Part shown: one piece after another, positions 24,836-33,849 of the stretch
Layout: each line of letters begins with the position of its first letter
Numbering within the stretch: the first letter of the stretch is position 1
Assembly (NCBI GenBank): GCA_022770525.1
Contig: JALEHN010000054.1
Coordinates: forward strand, 1 to 46,470
Reading direction: 5' to 3'
DNA: 46,470 nucleotides
From: Clostridiales bacterium
GTDB taxonomy: Bacteria > Bacillota > Clostridia > Lachnospirales > Lachnospiraceae
Translations under genes and position numbers: made by a program
Notes under the pieces: model-generated
The model's database searches: none
Seen by the model: only the letters and a program-made list of their open reading frames with translations
Told to the model about the DNA's origin: nothing

Positions 24836-27340
24836 CTACTCTACTCCTCTTTTAAAGTGACCTTTCGTAAAATCTCTGTTCTGATGCTTTGCAGCTCCAC
24901 GGCCGTATACCGCACATCGGACATCATCCATCACACAGGCTGCTTCTTTGACCGATTCCTTTGTAAACTCAATACGAATACTGCCGGGCTTTAGTCTTTG
25001 AACCAGATCCGCCTCATCAATCAGATCAAGTACCTGACTGTTATAAATCAGATTATAGCATCCTTCACAGTGAGGTACAACTGTCATTTGGCGCCCCGTT
25101 CTGTCTTTAAGCCTGTATGGCGGTTTTATCGGGCTTTGCCCTTTTTCTTTGATGCAGCCGCCGTTTGTTTTTAAAAGACACTGCGCAGATATCATCAGCG
25201 GCCTGAAACCGTATATAATGATTTCCTCACCTTTACAGCCCCTTAACAGAAGCTCTTTATAATTGAGCTCCTCAGGCACAGTCAGCCGGTTAGCACCGAG
25301 ACTTTTGACAAATCCTTTTGCCGGCTGATTCCATGTATACACGCCGGCATCTGCAGTGATACTTTTTTTATAACCTCTTTCTTTTAAAAGCAGCAGCCCT
25401 TCTACATTGCGCACCAGAGCGCCATCCGTAAGCGCTGCCATATCAAATATACTGTTTTTATCAGGCATACCGTCACTTCTCAGTATATGCGGAAGCGCCA
25501 GATATACCTGCTTATGCTTACTGTGCGCAGTTTCTGTAAGACGCTTCATTTTCTCTGTACCTGCTTTAAAAGCCATATCATATGCCACATAAATAACAGA
25601 AACAAAATCATAATCCAAAAGTATATTAAAAATATCTTCCCGGCCGGTCAGCACATGACATGCAGGGCTGTTATTTTTATTATGTTTGACATTCCCGTCA
25701 TTTTCCGAAGCGGCATTTTCATAGTTTTCTGTTTTTTCATCACTTTCTGAACTTACGTTTATTTCATCATATGTAACGATTTTATTATTACCGCCGTCTC
25801 TTCTATAACTTAAAAGCACTTTTTCCGTAAGGCCAATAAGTGCATCCCGCCGAAGCTGATTCATTACAGTCAATGGCACAAAGACATCATTATCCATCTC
25901 AATATCAAGTTTTTCAAAAACATAGGGCGTATTTCCGGTCTTTTCAATCTGTTTTCTCACATCCGCCTCTGTCAGAGCTCTTTTTAATGCTGCTTCGGCC
26001 TTTCCTGCACATACACAAACGGATAATCCGCGATATTTTACTGTCATTTTAACAGGTAATTCTTTAATAATTGTTAAGCGTCCATAAATTTTTTCTTTAT
26101 TTTTATATTGACTTTCCTCTTTCCTGATACTTTCAATCAGCACATTATGCCGCGTTCTATAGCAGATCATCCCCGGTTTTATATTTAAAGAACGTATCTG
26201 ACTGATACAAAACTGCTGTTTTTGATTGACCCCGTCTTTAAGCGTCCACTGATAGGGCTTTACATCTTTACGCCCGTCAGAAATTTCAAGAATGTCCTGA
26301 CTGTCAAGTCTTTGCCCGGCTTCCATATATATTTTGTCTTTTGTAACTTTTGTGACCACCGCCGCTTTTGTGCCGTAGTGATTCGGCTTATCCAGAGAAA
26401 TCATATGCCTTCCGTTATGCTGTGTATAATAGCCTTCTGTAAATCCGCCGCGATTATAAAGATCCATAAGATCCATCAAATCTTCCTCGTTGACCTTATA
26501 GCCGCTTCGTCCCTTGTTAAGATAAAGATCCGCATATTTTCTGTACATTTTCGATACAAGCGCCGCGTATTCCGGTTTCTTCATACGCCCCTCGATTTTA
26601 AACGAATCAATACCCGCATCAATCATATCCGGAATTAAGTTTAATGTACATATATCTTTTGGACTTAACATGTACGATTCGGCACTGTGATTTTGCTTTT
26701 TATCACCGCATTCCATACAATAGGGAAGTCTGCACGGCTGTGCACAGCGTCCTCTGTTTCCGCTCCGTCCGCCGATCATACTGCTCATCAGGCATTGTCC
26801 GGAATAGCAGTAACATAACGCGCCGTGTACAAATGTTTCAACTTCAATATCACAGCGCTGTTTGATGTTTTGTATTTCATGAAGGGATAATTCTCTGGCC
26901 GGCACAATTCTTGAAGCACCGTTTCTTTGAAGTATATCTGCAAATTCCGGTGATACAACCGTCATCTGTGTACTGGCATGAAGCGCCATTTCAGGAAAAC
27001 ACTTTCGAATGACTGACCATACGCCGAAATCCTGAACAATGACGGCATCAAGCCCCGCTTTATAAAACGGTTCCAGATAGGATATCAGCTGTTTTTTGAT
27101 TTCATCGTCTTTAAGCAACGTATTTACTGTCAGATAAAGCTTCTTTCCGCGAATGTGTACCTCATTGATCAGCTCGATTAACTGTCCCGTATCCGGATTA
27201 TCGGCATAAGCTCTGGCACCAAACATCTGTCCGCCCACATAAACAGCATCGGCACCGCAGTTTAATGCCGCCAAAACCCCTTGTACAGACCCCCCGGGTG
27301 CCAATATTTCAACATTCTTTCTGATATTATAATCTTCCAT
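24836..27340 (-). CDS. U32 family protein (RlhA/YdcP-like RNA hydroxylation protein, annotated as collagenase)
   Basis: About 834 aa. The U32 signature is at residues 168-203: E-T-F-V-H-G-A-L-C, then S-G-Q-C-L-M-S-S, then G-R-C-A-Q-P-C-R. A DUF3656-like middle follows, and there is a long C-terminal extension ending in Cys-containing E-G-C-Y-N-L. Characterised bacterial relatives (RlhA, TrhP) hydroxylate rRNA or tRNA, so a peptidase role is doubtful. The open frame extends to 27427 through repeat copy B, but the true start is ATG 27340 with CGGAGGA 6-8 nt upstream. It is followed directly by the SEDS gene. Confidence 0.9.
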   Translation of the reverse strand: MEDYNIRKNVEILAPGGSVQGVLAALNCGADAVYVGGQMFGARAYADNPDTGQLIELINEVHIRGKKLYLTVNTLLKDDEIKKQLISYLEPFYKAGLDAVIVQDFGVWSVIRKCFPEMALHASTQMTVVSPEFADILQRNGASRIVPARELSLHEIQNIKQRCDIEVETFVHGALCYCYSGQCLMSSMIGGRSGNRGRCAQPCRLPYCMECGDKKQNHSAESYMLSPKDICTLNLIPDMIDAGIDSFKIEGRMKKPEYAALVSKMYRKYADLYLNKGRSGYKVNEEDLMDLMDLYNRGGFTEGYYTQHNGRHMISLDKPNHYGTKAAVVTKVTKDKIYMEAGQRLDSQDILEISDGRKDVKPYQWTLKDGVNQKQQFCISQIRSLNIKPGMICYRTRHNVLIESIRKEESQYKNKEKIYGRLTIIKELPVKMTVKYRGLSVCVCAGKAEAALKRALTEADVRKQIEKTGNTPYVFEKLDIEMDNDVFVPLTVMNQLRRDALIGLTEKVLLSYRRDGGNNKIVTYDEINVSSESDEKTENYENAASENDGNVKHNKNNSPACHVLTGREDIFNILLDYDFVSVIYVAYDMAFKAGTEKMKRLTETAHSKHKQVYLALPHILRSDGMPDKNSIFDMAALTDGALVRNVEGLLLLKERGYKKSITADAGVYTWNQPAKGFVKSLGANRLTVPEELNYKELLLRGCKGEEIIIYGFRPLMISAQCLLKTNGGCIKEKGQSPIKPPYRLKDRTGRQMTVVPHCEGCYNLIYNSQVLDLIDEADLVQRLKPGSIRIEFTKESVKEAACVMDDVRCAVYGRGAAKHQNRDFTKGHFKRGVE

Positions 27341-27362
27341 ATATCCTCCGTTTATGAATACC

Positions 27363-27521
27363 AAAGAGTCATTTAGTGACTCTTTGCTCGCCAGTATGGG
27401 CACGCAAGTGCATCTTCGGCTCCACACGGGTCGCGCCCTTGCGGAGCATTGTTATGATATAGGAAATCGCAATTTCCTATATCATAACAAAGTGCTGTCT
27501 ATCCTATGGATCGGCAGCACT
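27363..27521. repeat. Structured dispersed repeat, copy B
   Basis: Second copy of the element at 2954-3060. The core 27363-27415 (hairpin AAAGAGTCAT / GTGACTCTTT) is followed by a GC-rich stem GCTCC / GGAGC. Next is a perfect 19-bp hairpin with a 4-nt loop (arms 27449-27467 and 27472-27490), then hairpin AGTGCTGTC / GGCAGCACT (27491-27521) holding the shared TGCTGTCTA. It fills the zapA-U32 spacer. Here the T-run that makes copy A a terminator is interrupted (CTCTTTGG on the minus strand), so U32 may be read through from zapA. Confidence 0.75.
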
Positions 27522-27527
27522 AATCAA

Positions 27528-27929
27528 CTATTTATGATAAGCTTTTGTTTCCAGCTTTACAATCTGTTTCTGAAGCTCATTATTCTCTGCTTTAAGACGC
27601 TCGATTTCCTTTGCCAAATCCTCTACCCGGATCTGAGCAGCAATCAGCTCGTGTTTAAGATCATATTCAATCTTATCTTTTTCCTCAATATCAGCTTCCA
27701 GTGACTCGATCTGGTTTTTTGCCTTGAAAAAATCATCAGCCATATTAAGCTCAAGCAAAATCTTCTGCATATCCGAATTGAGGCGTTTATAACTTGGCAT
27801 ATCATTAAGTTCTGTCATTTTATTGTTTATGTAAAGAGCAATCTTCTGCAGATAAGCTTCGCTCTCATATCCGCTTAAGGTATAGACTTTGCCGCCGATA
27901 ACGACCTGAATATCTGTTTTTGATGACAT
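27528..27929 (-). CDS. zapA: Cell division protein ZapA
   Basis: 133-aa cytoplasmic FtsZ-associated protein that crosslinks FtsZ filaments. The N-terminal domain (V-V-I-G-G-K-V-Y-T-L-S-G-Y-E-S-E-A-Y-L) matches ZapA/YshA, and a long coiled coil covers about residues 55-130. ATG 27929 is chosen over the GTG at 27935 because AGGAGG is 8 nt upstream. It has a consensus promoter; copy B follows the stop by a few bases. Confidence 0.93.
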   Translation of the reverse strand: MSSKTDIQVVIGGKVYTLSGYESEAYLQKIALYINNKMTELNDMPSYKRLNSDMQKILLELNMADDFFKAKNQIESLEADIEEKDKIEYDLKHELIAAQIRVEDLAKEIERLKAENNELQKQIVKLETKAYHK

Positions 27930-27962
27930 CTGCACATCCTCCTACCGTACATGATTATAATC

Positions 27963-27991
27963 ATTATAAACCAAGCACTTTGAAAGTGCAA
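27963..27991 (-). promoter_or_regulatory. Sigma-A promoter of zapA with overlapping palindrome
   Basis: Minus strand -35 TTGCAC (27986-27991), 17-nt spacer, perfect -10 TATAAT (27963-27968). A 15-nt palindrome GCACTTTGAAAGTGC (27975-27989) overlaps the -35 and spacer, a possible operator. Confidence 0.8.
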
Positions 27992-28012
27992 GGCAAAACC
28001 TGTCACTTGCAT

Positions 28013-28052
28013 ATTTTAATTCAAACACATTTGTGCATGTTTGAATTAAAAT
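28013..28052. repeat. Perfect 15-bp hairpin downstream of ruvB
   Basis: Arms ATTTTAATTCAAACA (28013-28027) and TGTTTGAATTAAAAT (28038-28052) enclose a 10-nt loop. No T-run follows on the minus strand, so it is not a standard terminator. It lies between ruvB and the zapA promoter. Confidence 0.75.
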
Positions 28053-28071
28053 GTGTTACCGGCATGTTTTG

Positions 28072-29067
28072 TCACTGACGCTTTTTATGGAAATGACTGT
28101 ATGCAAGATCTGTCACCGCACGTCCTCTCGGTGTTCTGATAATCAGGCCGTTCTGAATAAGATAAGGCTCATAAACATCCTCGATCGTTGTTGAATCCTC
28201 ACCGATAGCCGCAGCAAGCGTATCAAGTCCCACAGGTCCGCCGTCAAACTTATCCATCATTAAAAGCAGGAGCTTCTGATCCACAATATCAAGGCCCAGT
28301 TTATCGACTTCCAGCAGATCAAGAGCAAAATCTGTTGCCTCTTTTGTAATTTTTCCGTCAAACTTAACCTGAGCAAAATCTCTGACACGCTTAAGTAGCC
28401 GGTTGGCAAGACGCGGTGTACCCCTTGAACGCCTTGCAAGTTCCATAGCGCCTTCTTCTTCAATCTCAACCCCGAGCACCGCTGCTGACCGGGTAATGAT
28501 CTTTAACAGTTCCTCCGGTCTGTAAAACTCAAGGCGGCTCACAACACCGAAACGGTCTCGAAGCGGCGCTGTTAAAAGGCCTGCCCTCGTTGTGGCTCCG
28601 ACAAGTGTAAATCTTGGCAGATCAAGACGGACCGACCGGGCCGTTGCGCCCTTTCCGATCATAATATCAATGGCAAAATCTTCCATCGCGGGATAAAGGA
28701 CTTCTTCCACCTGACGGTTCATCCGGTGAATTTCATCAATAAACAGTACATCGCCTTCGGATAAACTGTTTAAAATCGCGGCAATCTCGCCGGGCTTCTC
28801 AATCGCCGGTCCGCTTGTAATTTTTAAATGCACTTTCATCTCGTTGGCAATGATCATCGCCAGTGTCGTCTTTCCAAGCCCCGGCGGCCCATATAAAAGC
28901 ACATGATCCAACGGCTCCTCCCGCTGCTTTGCCGCTTCAATATAAACTTTCAGTTTGTCCTTTAACGCGGACTGTCCGACATAATCCTTTAAAAGCTTCG
29001 GCCTTAAGTTGTTTTCTATGGAAATATCTTCTTCTATTAATTCCGTTGTAATCACACGCTGATTCAT
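28072..29067 (-). CDS. ruvB: Holliday junction branch migration ATPase RuvB
   Basis: 331-aa AAA+ motor that drives branch migration with RuvA. Walker [10 protein letters not shown] (about residues 61-69), Walker B F-I-D-E-I-H-R, the sensor G-A-T-T-R-A-G and the C-terminal winged helix (R-T-P-R-G-R) are all present at normal length. It is 33 nt downstream of ruvA in the same operon; ruvC is not in the window. Confidence 0.98.
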   Translation of the reverse strand: MNQRVITTELIEEDISIENNLRPKLLKDYVGQSALKDKLKVYIEAAKQREEPLDHVLLYGPPGLGKTTLAMIIANEMKVHLKITSGPAIEKPGEIAAILNSLSEGDVLFIDEIHRMNRQVEEVLYPAMEDFAIDIMIGKGATARSVRLDLPRFTLVGATTRAGLLTAPLRDRFGVVSRLEFYRPEELLKIITRSAAVLGVEIEEEGAMELARRSRGTPRLANRLLKRVRDFAQVKFDGKITKEATDFALDLLEVDKLGLDIVDQKLLLLMMDKFDGGPVGLDTLAAAIGEDSTTIEDVYEPYLIQNGLIIRTPRGRAVTDLAYSHFHKKRQ

Positions 29068-29100
29068 ATATTATCTGCCCCTTAACTAAATTCAGATATC

Positions 29101-29712
29101 CTAAAATGTCATCATTTTTTTCAGTGCCAGTTTCAGCACCTCATCACTGCTCATATCGTCAGACGCTCCCGATGCCGATACTGCTTTTAATGCTTCTGCC
29201 TGACTGTATCCGAGGGCTGTCAATGCCAGTACAGCTTCATTTTTGCCATTTGAGGCCGTTGACGTACTGCTGCCCTGCTGATGTTCAAACTTAGCCTCAA
29301 AGGCTTCCTCAAGACTCAATTTATCTTTCAAATCTATAATCAGACGCTGAGCTGTCTTTGTACCGATCCCCGGCGCCTTTGATATCGTCTTTGTATCACC
29401 TGAAAGCACGGCAAACCGCAGGTCATCCGGAGATATCGTTGATAAAATGCCGAGGGCTCCTTTTGGCCCGATACCGCTGACTGTAATCAGAAGCCTGAAT
29501 ATTTTCAGATCATCTTTCGTCAGAAATCCATACAATGCAAGAATATCTTCGCGGACATAAAGATAGGTATACACCTTCACCTGTGAACCCACAGGCGGCA
29601 TCTTATCAATCACTGTCATCGGCACGCTGACAGCATATCCGATATTCTGACTTTCCACAATAATTTCATTTTCAGATATTTCTGTCAGTTCACCTTTAAT
29701 ATATCCGATCAT
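29101..29712 (-). CDS. ruvA: Holliday junction DNA helicase subunit RuvA
   Basis: 203-aa tetrameric junction-binding protein. The OB-fold N-terminus starts M-I-G-Y-I-K-G, the helix-hairpin-helix motifs V-S-G-I-G-P-K-G-A and A-P-G-I-G-T-K-T-A-Q-R are intact, and a C-terminal RuvB-binding domain (A-L-T-A-L-G-Y) follows a linker. The start is ATG 29712. The upstream region has a LexA-like box. Confidence 0.97.
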   Translation of the reverse strand: MIGYIKGELTEISENEIIVESQNIGYAVSVPMTVIDKMPPVGSQVKVYTYLYVREDILALYGFLTKDDLKIFRLLITVSGIGPKGALGILSTISPDDLRFAVLSGDTKTISKAPGIGTKTAQRLIIDLKDKLSLEEAFEAKFEHQQGSSTSTASNGKNEAVLALTALGYSQAEALKAVSASGASDDMSSDEVLKLALKKMMTF

Positions 29713-29745
29713 CACACCAGACCTTTCATTATATTTTCAAATTCG

Positions 29746-29759
29746 CAAACATTAGTTCT
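29746..29759 (-). promoter_or_regulatory. LexA (SOS) box upstream of ruvAB
   Basis: Minus strand AGAACTAATGTTTG resembles the Gram-positive LexA consensus CGAAC-N4-GTTCG, with the GAAC-N4-GTT core intact. It sits about 35 nt upstream of the ruvA start, next to TATAAT and TATACT -10 candidates. Damage-inducible ruvAB is known in Bacillus. Confidence 0.6.
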
Positions 29760-29799
29760 AGTATACATGAATCACCTGCTGTTTTCAAGCCTTAAAACC

Positions 29800-29828
29800 T
29801 TTACACCTTCTTATTTTTTAATTATAAT
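29800..29828 (+). promoter_or_regulatory. Sigma-A promoter of the yprB-like gene
   Basis: -35 TTTACA (29800-29805), 17-nt spacer, perfect -10 TATAAT (29823-29828); the ATG at 29863 follows after a ~28-nt leader with AAAGGA. Confidence 0.85.
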
Positions 29829-29862
29829 GTTGATGAAAATAAATTCAAAGGACAAATATGTT

Positions 29863-30927
29863 ATGATTACCGAAAGACATGATTTTATACCGGATCTGCC
29901 CGGTCAGTTTATCCGTGACATCACAGATAAAACGCTATTTTTTGATATTGAAACAACCGGATTCTCTCCGAAAACTTCCCATCTGTATATGATCGGCTGC
30001 AGTTATATGGATGCATCCGGTTTCCATACGATTCAATGGTTCGACGATCATAAAACACCCGATGGTGAAAAAGAAATGCTTCTGTCATTTGCAGAATTCG
30101 CAAAAAACTATACCCGATGCATTTCTTTTAACGGCTCAACCTTTGATTTTCCGTTTATTCAGAAAAAATGTGACGGTCATCACCTGAGCGACCCGTTATG
30201 CCATCTTGAACATATTGACATTTATAAAAAACTCAAACCCTATAAAGACTTTCTTGATCTCCCCGATCTGAAACAAAAATCCGTGGAAGCTTTCCTTGGC
30301 ATCAACCGCCAGGATCAATATTCGGGCGGCCAGCTGATTGCCGTTTACGATGCCTATATCCGAACCAAAAGTGAAAGTCTTTACAATCAGCTGATGCAGC
30401 ACAACTATGATGATATTTGCGGTATGATCCTGCTTATGCCTGTCATGGCCTATATCCGCCTGTTTGAAGGCGCATTCACCTTTCATTCATACAGCATTGC
30501 AGGCAGCTGCCTGACATTAACTTTTACATTAACAAACTTTATTTTAATCCCTGTGACCTGTGAGCATTCCATTCTCAAAATCCATGCCTCCGCTTATACG
30601 CTTACAATGACCATTTGCGGGATTACGGGAACGTTAAAATATTTCTATGCCAATCCGAAGGATTATTACTATCTGCCTGCGGAGGATATGGCTGTCCATA
30701 AAAGCGTTGCTGCCTTTGTTGATAAAGATTTCAGGCAAAAAGCAACTAAAGAAAACTGCTATATCAAAAAAGACGGTTTCTTCCTCCCGCAGCCAAAACC
30801 GTTATTTACACCCGAATACAGGACTAAAGCCGCCCAAACGCCATCCTACTTTGCATGGGACGCCATCAAAAACCAGCCCGACAGCATATGCCGGTATGCA
30901 CACCTTTTACTGAACAGTGAATTTTAG
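29863..30927 (+). CDS. YprB-like ribonuclease H-fold exonuclease domain protein
   Basis: 354 aa. An RNase H-like (DnaQ/YprB, RNase_H_2) 3'-5' exonuclease domain covers residues about 24-200, with acidic residues in F-F-D-I-E-T-T-G (Asp28, Glu30), F-N-G-S-T-F-D-F-P-F and the H-N-Y-D-D-I motif. The C-terminal ~150 residues have no motif I recognise. The frame opens at 29767, but that lies upstream of the promoter, so ATG 29863 is the start. It is one of three plus-strand genes and diverges from ruvAB. Confidence 0.87.
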   Translation: MITERHDFIPDLPGQFIRDITDKTLFFDIETTGFSPKTSHLYMIGCSYMDASGFHTIQWFDDHKTPDGEKEMLLSFAEFAKNYTRCISFNGSTFDFPFIQKKCDGHHLSDPLCHLEHIDIYKKLKPYKDFLDLPDLKQKSVEAFLGINRQDQYSGGQLIAVYDAYIRTKSESLYNQLMQHNYDDICGMILLMPVMAYIRLFEGAFTFHSYSIAGSCLTLTFTLTNFILIPVTCEHSILKIHASAYTLTMTICGITGTLKYFYANPKDYYYLPAEDMAVHKSVAAFVDKDFRQKATKENCYIKKDGFFLPQPKPLFTPEYRTKAAQTPSYFAWDAIKNQPDSICRYAHLLLNSEF

Positions 30928-30938
30928 GAAATTGAAAG

Positions 30939-30980
30939 TGGGCAATCCCCTCGGAGATTGAAGGGATTGCCCATTTTATT
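30939..30980. terminator. Bidirectional intrinsic terminator
   Basis: Perfect 10-bp stem GGGCAATCCC (940-949 of this kb) / GGGATTGCCC (30963-30972), followed by ATTTTATT on the plus strand. It separates the convergent yprB-like gene and the minus-strand gene ending at 31010. Confidence 0.88.
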
Positions 30981-31009
30981 AAAATGATCCGAACTCATTT
31001 CCGGACTTT

Positions 31010-31819
31010 TTACGATGATTCCTCTTTTTTATGAAATATAGCTTTGGCGCTCTCTTTTAGTCCATCCGCTGTCACAGTCTTTTCTTTTTGCCGTTCGTTA
31101 AACCGGCGAATGATATCAGCCGCCGTAATAAATGCATCAGGCAATGTATCATCGTCAACTGCCGTTTCACGGCGTCTCAGCTCAATTTCTTTTAAATAAG
31201 CCTTTTCACGGGATTTTCTTGTGTATGAGTTCATGAATTCTTCATAATTATCCGAAAATACCCACGGAGAAAGGCTCAAAAGCGCCTGATAGCCGTTATC
31301 CATCATCTGTGCCTTTTCACCTTTAACGACACATTCAACTTTTTTAAATGTCTTATCAAAAATAATCAAATGATAGCTGTCCGGCTCACTGGCACTGCCA
31401 TAGACACTTCGTCCAAAACAGGCTACAAGATCTTCCATCCGCATAATATGAATATGGGCGCGCCATGAACGTGCATATGCAACCACAAAATGCTGAGTGA
31501 TGATTAAGCGGCTGTCAAAAAACAATGTTGTCTCCTCGTTCAGTTCTTTAAAGAAATTTCTTTTTTCATCTTTTGTTAGAGACTTAAAAATACGTCTGTT
31601 TAAGTAGACTGCTTTGACAATATAGAGTACACCGACGGCAATGAGCAGACCGCATAATATCAGTCCCCATAAATAAGCGTACCGGCTTGCTCTGTTATAT
31701 GCGGTAATCATCTCCTGCAGAATACCGTATAGAATACCGCCGCCCACCGTGATCGCTGCTGTGCCGATCATCAAATGTTCCAGATAGCTGCGCAAACGAA
31801 TCAAATTAAAATTTTTCAA
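31010..31819 (-). CDS. Hypothetical membrane protein, ~269 aa
   Basis: Not assigned to a family. Two membrane helices near the N-terminus (about residues 14-34 and 44-68) are followed by a cytoplasmic region that looks like a PH/YdbT-like beta domain (about 75-190: L-F-F-D-S-R-L-I-I-T-Q-H-F-V-V-A-Y) and a charged helical tail. The start is TTG (31817-31819), supported by AGGAGG 7 nt upstream. It follows the rpsA terminator, so it may be expressed by readthrough. Confidence 0.75.
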   Translation of the reverse strand: MKNFNLIRLRSYLEHLMIGTAAITVGGGILYGILQEMITAYNRASRYAYLWGLILCGLLIAVGVLYIVKAVYLNRRIFKSLTKDEKRNFFKELNEETTLFFDSRLIITQHFVVAYARSWRAHIHIMRMEDLVACFGRSVYGSASEPDSYHLIIFDKTFKKVECVVKGEKAQMMDNGYQALLSLSPWVFSDNYEEFMNSYTRKSREKAYLKEIELRRRETAVDDDTLPDAFITAADIIRRFNERQKEKTVTADGLKESAKAIFHKKEESS

Positions 31820-31888
31820 ACGAATACCTCCTGCCTGATCATGGAGAGTTTTACATCACATGGAAAACATCAGGCTTTCCTGTGATAT

Positions 31889-31923
31889 AAAAAGGATGCC
31901 GCACTTTATCTGCAGCACCCTTA
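31889..31923 (-). terminator. Intrinsic terminator of rpsA
   Basis: Minus strand AAGGGTGCTGC / GCGGCATCCTTTTT hairpin (two G-U pairs) ending in five Ts, 13 nt after the rpsA stop. Confidence 0.85.
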
Positions 31924-31936
31924 AAATCTGTACAAA

Positions 31937-33022
31937 TTATTCCTCTACAGGAGCTTCCTCAGCTTTTTTATCTGCATCAAGTGCTTTGATGCTCAGGCTG
32001 ATCTTCTTATCTGCTTCGTTGAAATCTACAACCTTTGCTGTAATTTCCTGACCAACTTTTAAAACATCAGCAGGTTTTTCAACATGTTCTCTTGAAATCT
32101 GAGAAACGTGAAGCAGTGCATCAACACCCGGTTCAAGCTCAACAAATGCACCGAAATCTGTCATTCTTGCAACTTTGCCTGTAACGACATTGCCGATCGC
32201 ATATTTTTCTGCAGCTGTAAGCCATGGATTTTCGTCTTCAAATTTAAGACTTAACGCAATCTTTTCGCCCTGAATATCTTTGATCAATACAGTGATTTCA
32301 TCACCGACTTTTAATAATTTCTTAGGATTGTCAACTCTGCCCCATGACATTTCTGAAATGTGAAGCAGACCGTCAGCGCCGCCAAGGTCAACAAACGCAC
32401 CAAAATCTGTAACATTTTTAACTTTACCCTGAACTTTCATGCCGACAGCGATCTTTTCAAACAGTTCTTTCTGTTTTGCAGCTTTTTCTGCAACAAGAAG
32501 CTGTTTTCTGTCACCGATGATTCTTCTCTTTCTAGGGTTGAACTCGCTGATAACAAATGAAATTTCCTGACCGTCATATTTTGCAAGATTCTTTTCATAT
32601 GTATCTGAAACAAGACTTGCAGGAATGAATACTCTGGTTTCTTCAACAACAACGCTTAAACCGCCGTCAAGAACTGCTGCAACCTTAGCTGTGAGCACTT
32701 CATGGTTTTCATAAGCTTCTTCAAGACGTTTGTTTCCTTTTTCTGCAAGAAGACGTTTGTATGTCAGCAACACCTGACCTTCACCGTCATTAACTTTAAG
32801 CACTTTAGCCTGCATCGTTTCACCAGGCTGAACAACAGTTCTAAGATCAATGTTTGCTGCGTTTGAATATTCATTTCTTGTGATAATTCCGTCAGCTTTG
32901 TAACCTATATTCAAGATGATCTCATCTTCTTTAACATCGATAACGGTGCCTTCAACGACTTCTCCTGTTCTTATAGTTTTTAATGATGCTTCCAATAACT
33001 GTTCAAAACTCATTTCTGACAT
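31937..33022 (-). CDS. rpsA: 30S ribosomal protein S1 (four S1 domains)
   Basis: 361 aa with four S1 RNA-binding domains at about residues 17-85, 103-169, 190-258 and 275-343; the third and fourth (G-A-F-V-D-L-G-G-A-D-G-L-L-H, G-A-F-V-E-L-E-P-G-V) are the most canonical. Shorter than the six-domain E. coli S1 but normal for Firmicutes. It ends in an acidic tail. ATG 33022 has GAGGAGG 8-9 nt upstream and overlaps ispH by 13 nt, reflecting the common ispH-rpsA pairing (fused in some clostridia). Confidence 0.95.
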   Translation of the reverse strand: MSEMSFEQLLEASLKTIRTGEVVEGTVIDVKEDEIILNIGYKADGIITRNEYSNAANIDLRTVVQPGETMQAKVLKVNDGEGQVLLTYKRLLAEKGNKRLEEAYENHEVLTAKVAAVLDGGLSVVVEETRVFIPASLVSDTYEKNLAKYDGQEISFVISEFNPRKRRIIGDRKQLLVAEKAAKQKELFEKIAVGMKVQGKVKNVTDFGAFVDLGGADGLLHISEMSWGRVDNPKKLLKVGDEITVLIKDIQGEKIALSLKFEDENPWLTAAEKYAIGNVVTGKVARMTDFGAFVELEPGVDALLHVSQISREHVEKPADVLKVGQEITAKVVDFNEADKKISLSIKALDADKKAEEAPVEE

Positions 33023-33849
33023 GCTTTATGAACCTCCTCGATAATATTATTAGGGGTTGACGCCCCTGCTGTAATACCTACATTATCTACATCTTTTAAT
33101 TTAGAGAAATCTAAGTCAACAAGTGTCTGTATATAGTAAGTATTTCTGCATTCTTTTTTACTTATTTCATAAAGTTTTTGTGTATTGGAACTGCTTTTTC
33201 CGCCGATAACGATCATCGCATCGGCTTTCCTTGCAATTTCCTGTGCTTCTGTCTGCCTTTCTTCTGTAGCATTGCAGATAGTATTTACACAATTTATATC
33301 ATAACCTTTTTTTGAAATAATTTCAACTATATCTTTAAAATTCTTGTAATTAAATGTCGTTTGTGAGACAATCGCAGTCTCAATTTCCTTATTTTGGGTA
33401 TAATTTCGGGCATCTGTCTCGTTTTCAATGATCGTTGGTGAATTTTTACACCATCCGCAAATGGCTTCCACTTCAGGATGCTTCGGATTTCCCACAATGA
33501 TGATATGTTTTCCCTCCGCCTCCTGTGCTTCAACGATTCTGTGAATTTTTTTTACAAACGGACATGTGGCATCCACCACCCGGGCACCGGTTGCCTGAAG
33601 CGCTTCATAAGTGCTTCTTGAAACACCGTGGGAGCGGATGATGACAGTGGCACCGCTGTCCTTTGGAATATCCTCAATACGTTCTGCCACCATAACACCT
33701 TTTTTCATCAGATCCGAAACAACTTCCTCATTATGGATAATCGGTCCGAAAGTAAACACTTTTTCTTTGCCGGTTTCATGATAAGCCATATCCACAGCTC
33801 TTTTAACGCCCGGACAAAAGCCTGCTGTTTTTGCAAGAGTTACGTTCAT
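33010..33849 (-). CDS. ispH: 4-hydroxy-3-methylbut-2-enyl diphosphate reductase IspH
   Basis: 279-aa [4Fe-4S] enzyme that makes IPP and DMAPP in the last step of the MEP isoprenoid pathway. The three cluster ligands are Cys12 (G-F-C-P-G-V), Cys96 (D-A-T-C-P-F-V) and Cys192 (T-I-C-N-A-T). Conserved His residues in I-I-H-N and R-S-H-G are present. It overlaps cmk by 4 nt and rpsA by 13 nt. Confidence 0.97.
   Translation of the reverse strand: MNVTLAKTAGFCPGVKRAVDMAYHETGKEKVFTFGPIIHNEEVVSDLMKKGVMVAERIEDIPKDSGATVIIRSHGVSRSTYEALQATGARVVDATCPFVKKIHRIVEAQEAEGKHIIIVGNPKHPEVEAICGWCKNSPTIIENETDARNYTQNKEIETAIVSQTTFNYKNFKDIVEIISKKGYDINCVNTICNATEERQTEAQEIARKADAMIVIGGKSSSNTQKLYEISKKECRNTYYIQTLVDLDFSKLKDVDNVGITAGASTPNNIIEEVHKACQK

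Noticed and set aside
27341-27427. N-terminal extension of the U32 protein (29 residues)
   Set aside because: It is translated from repeat copy B; the good ribosome site and family homology start at 27340.
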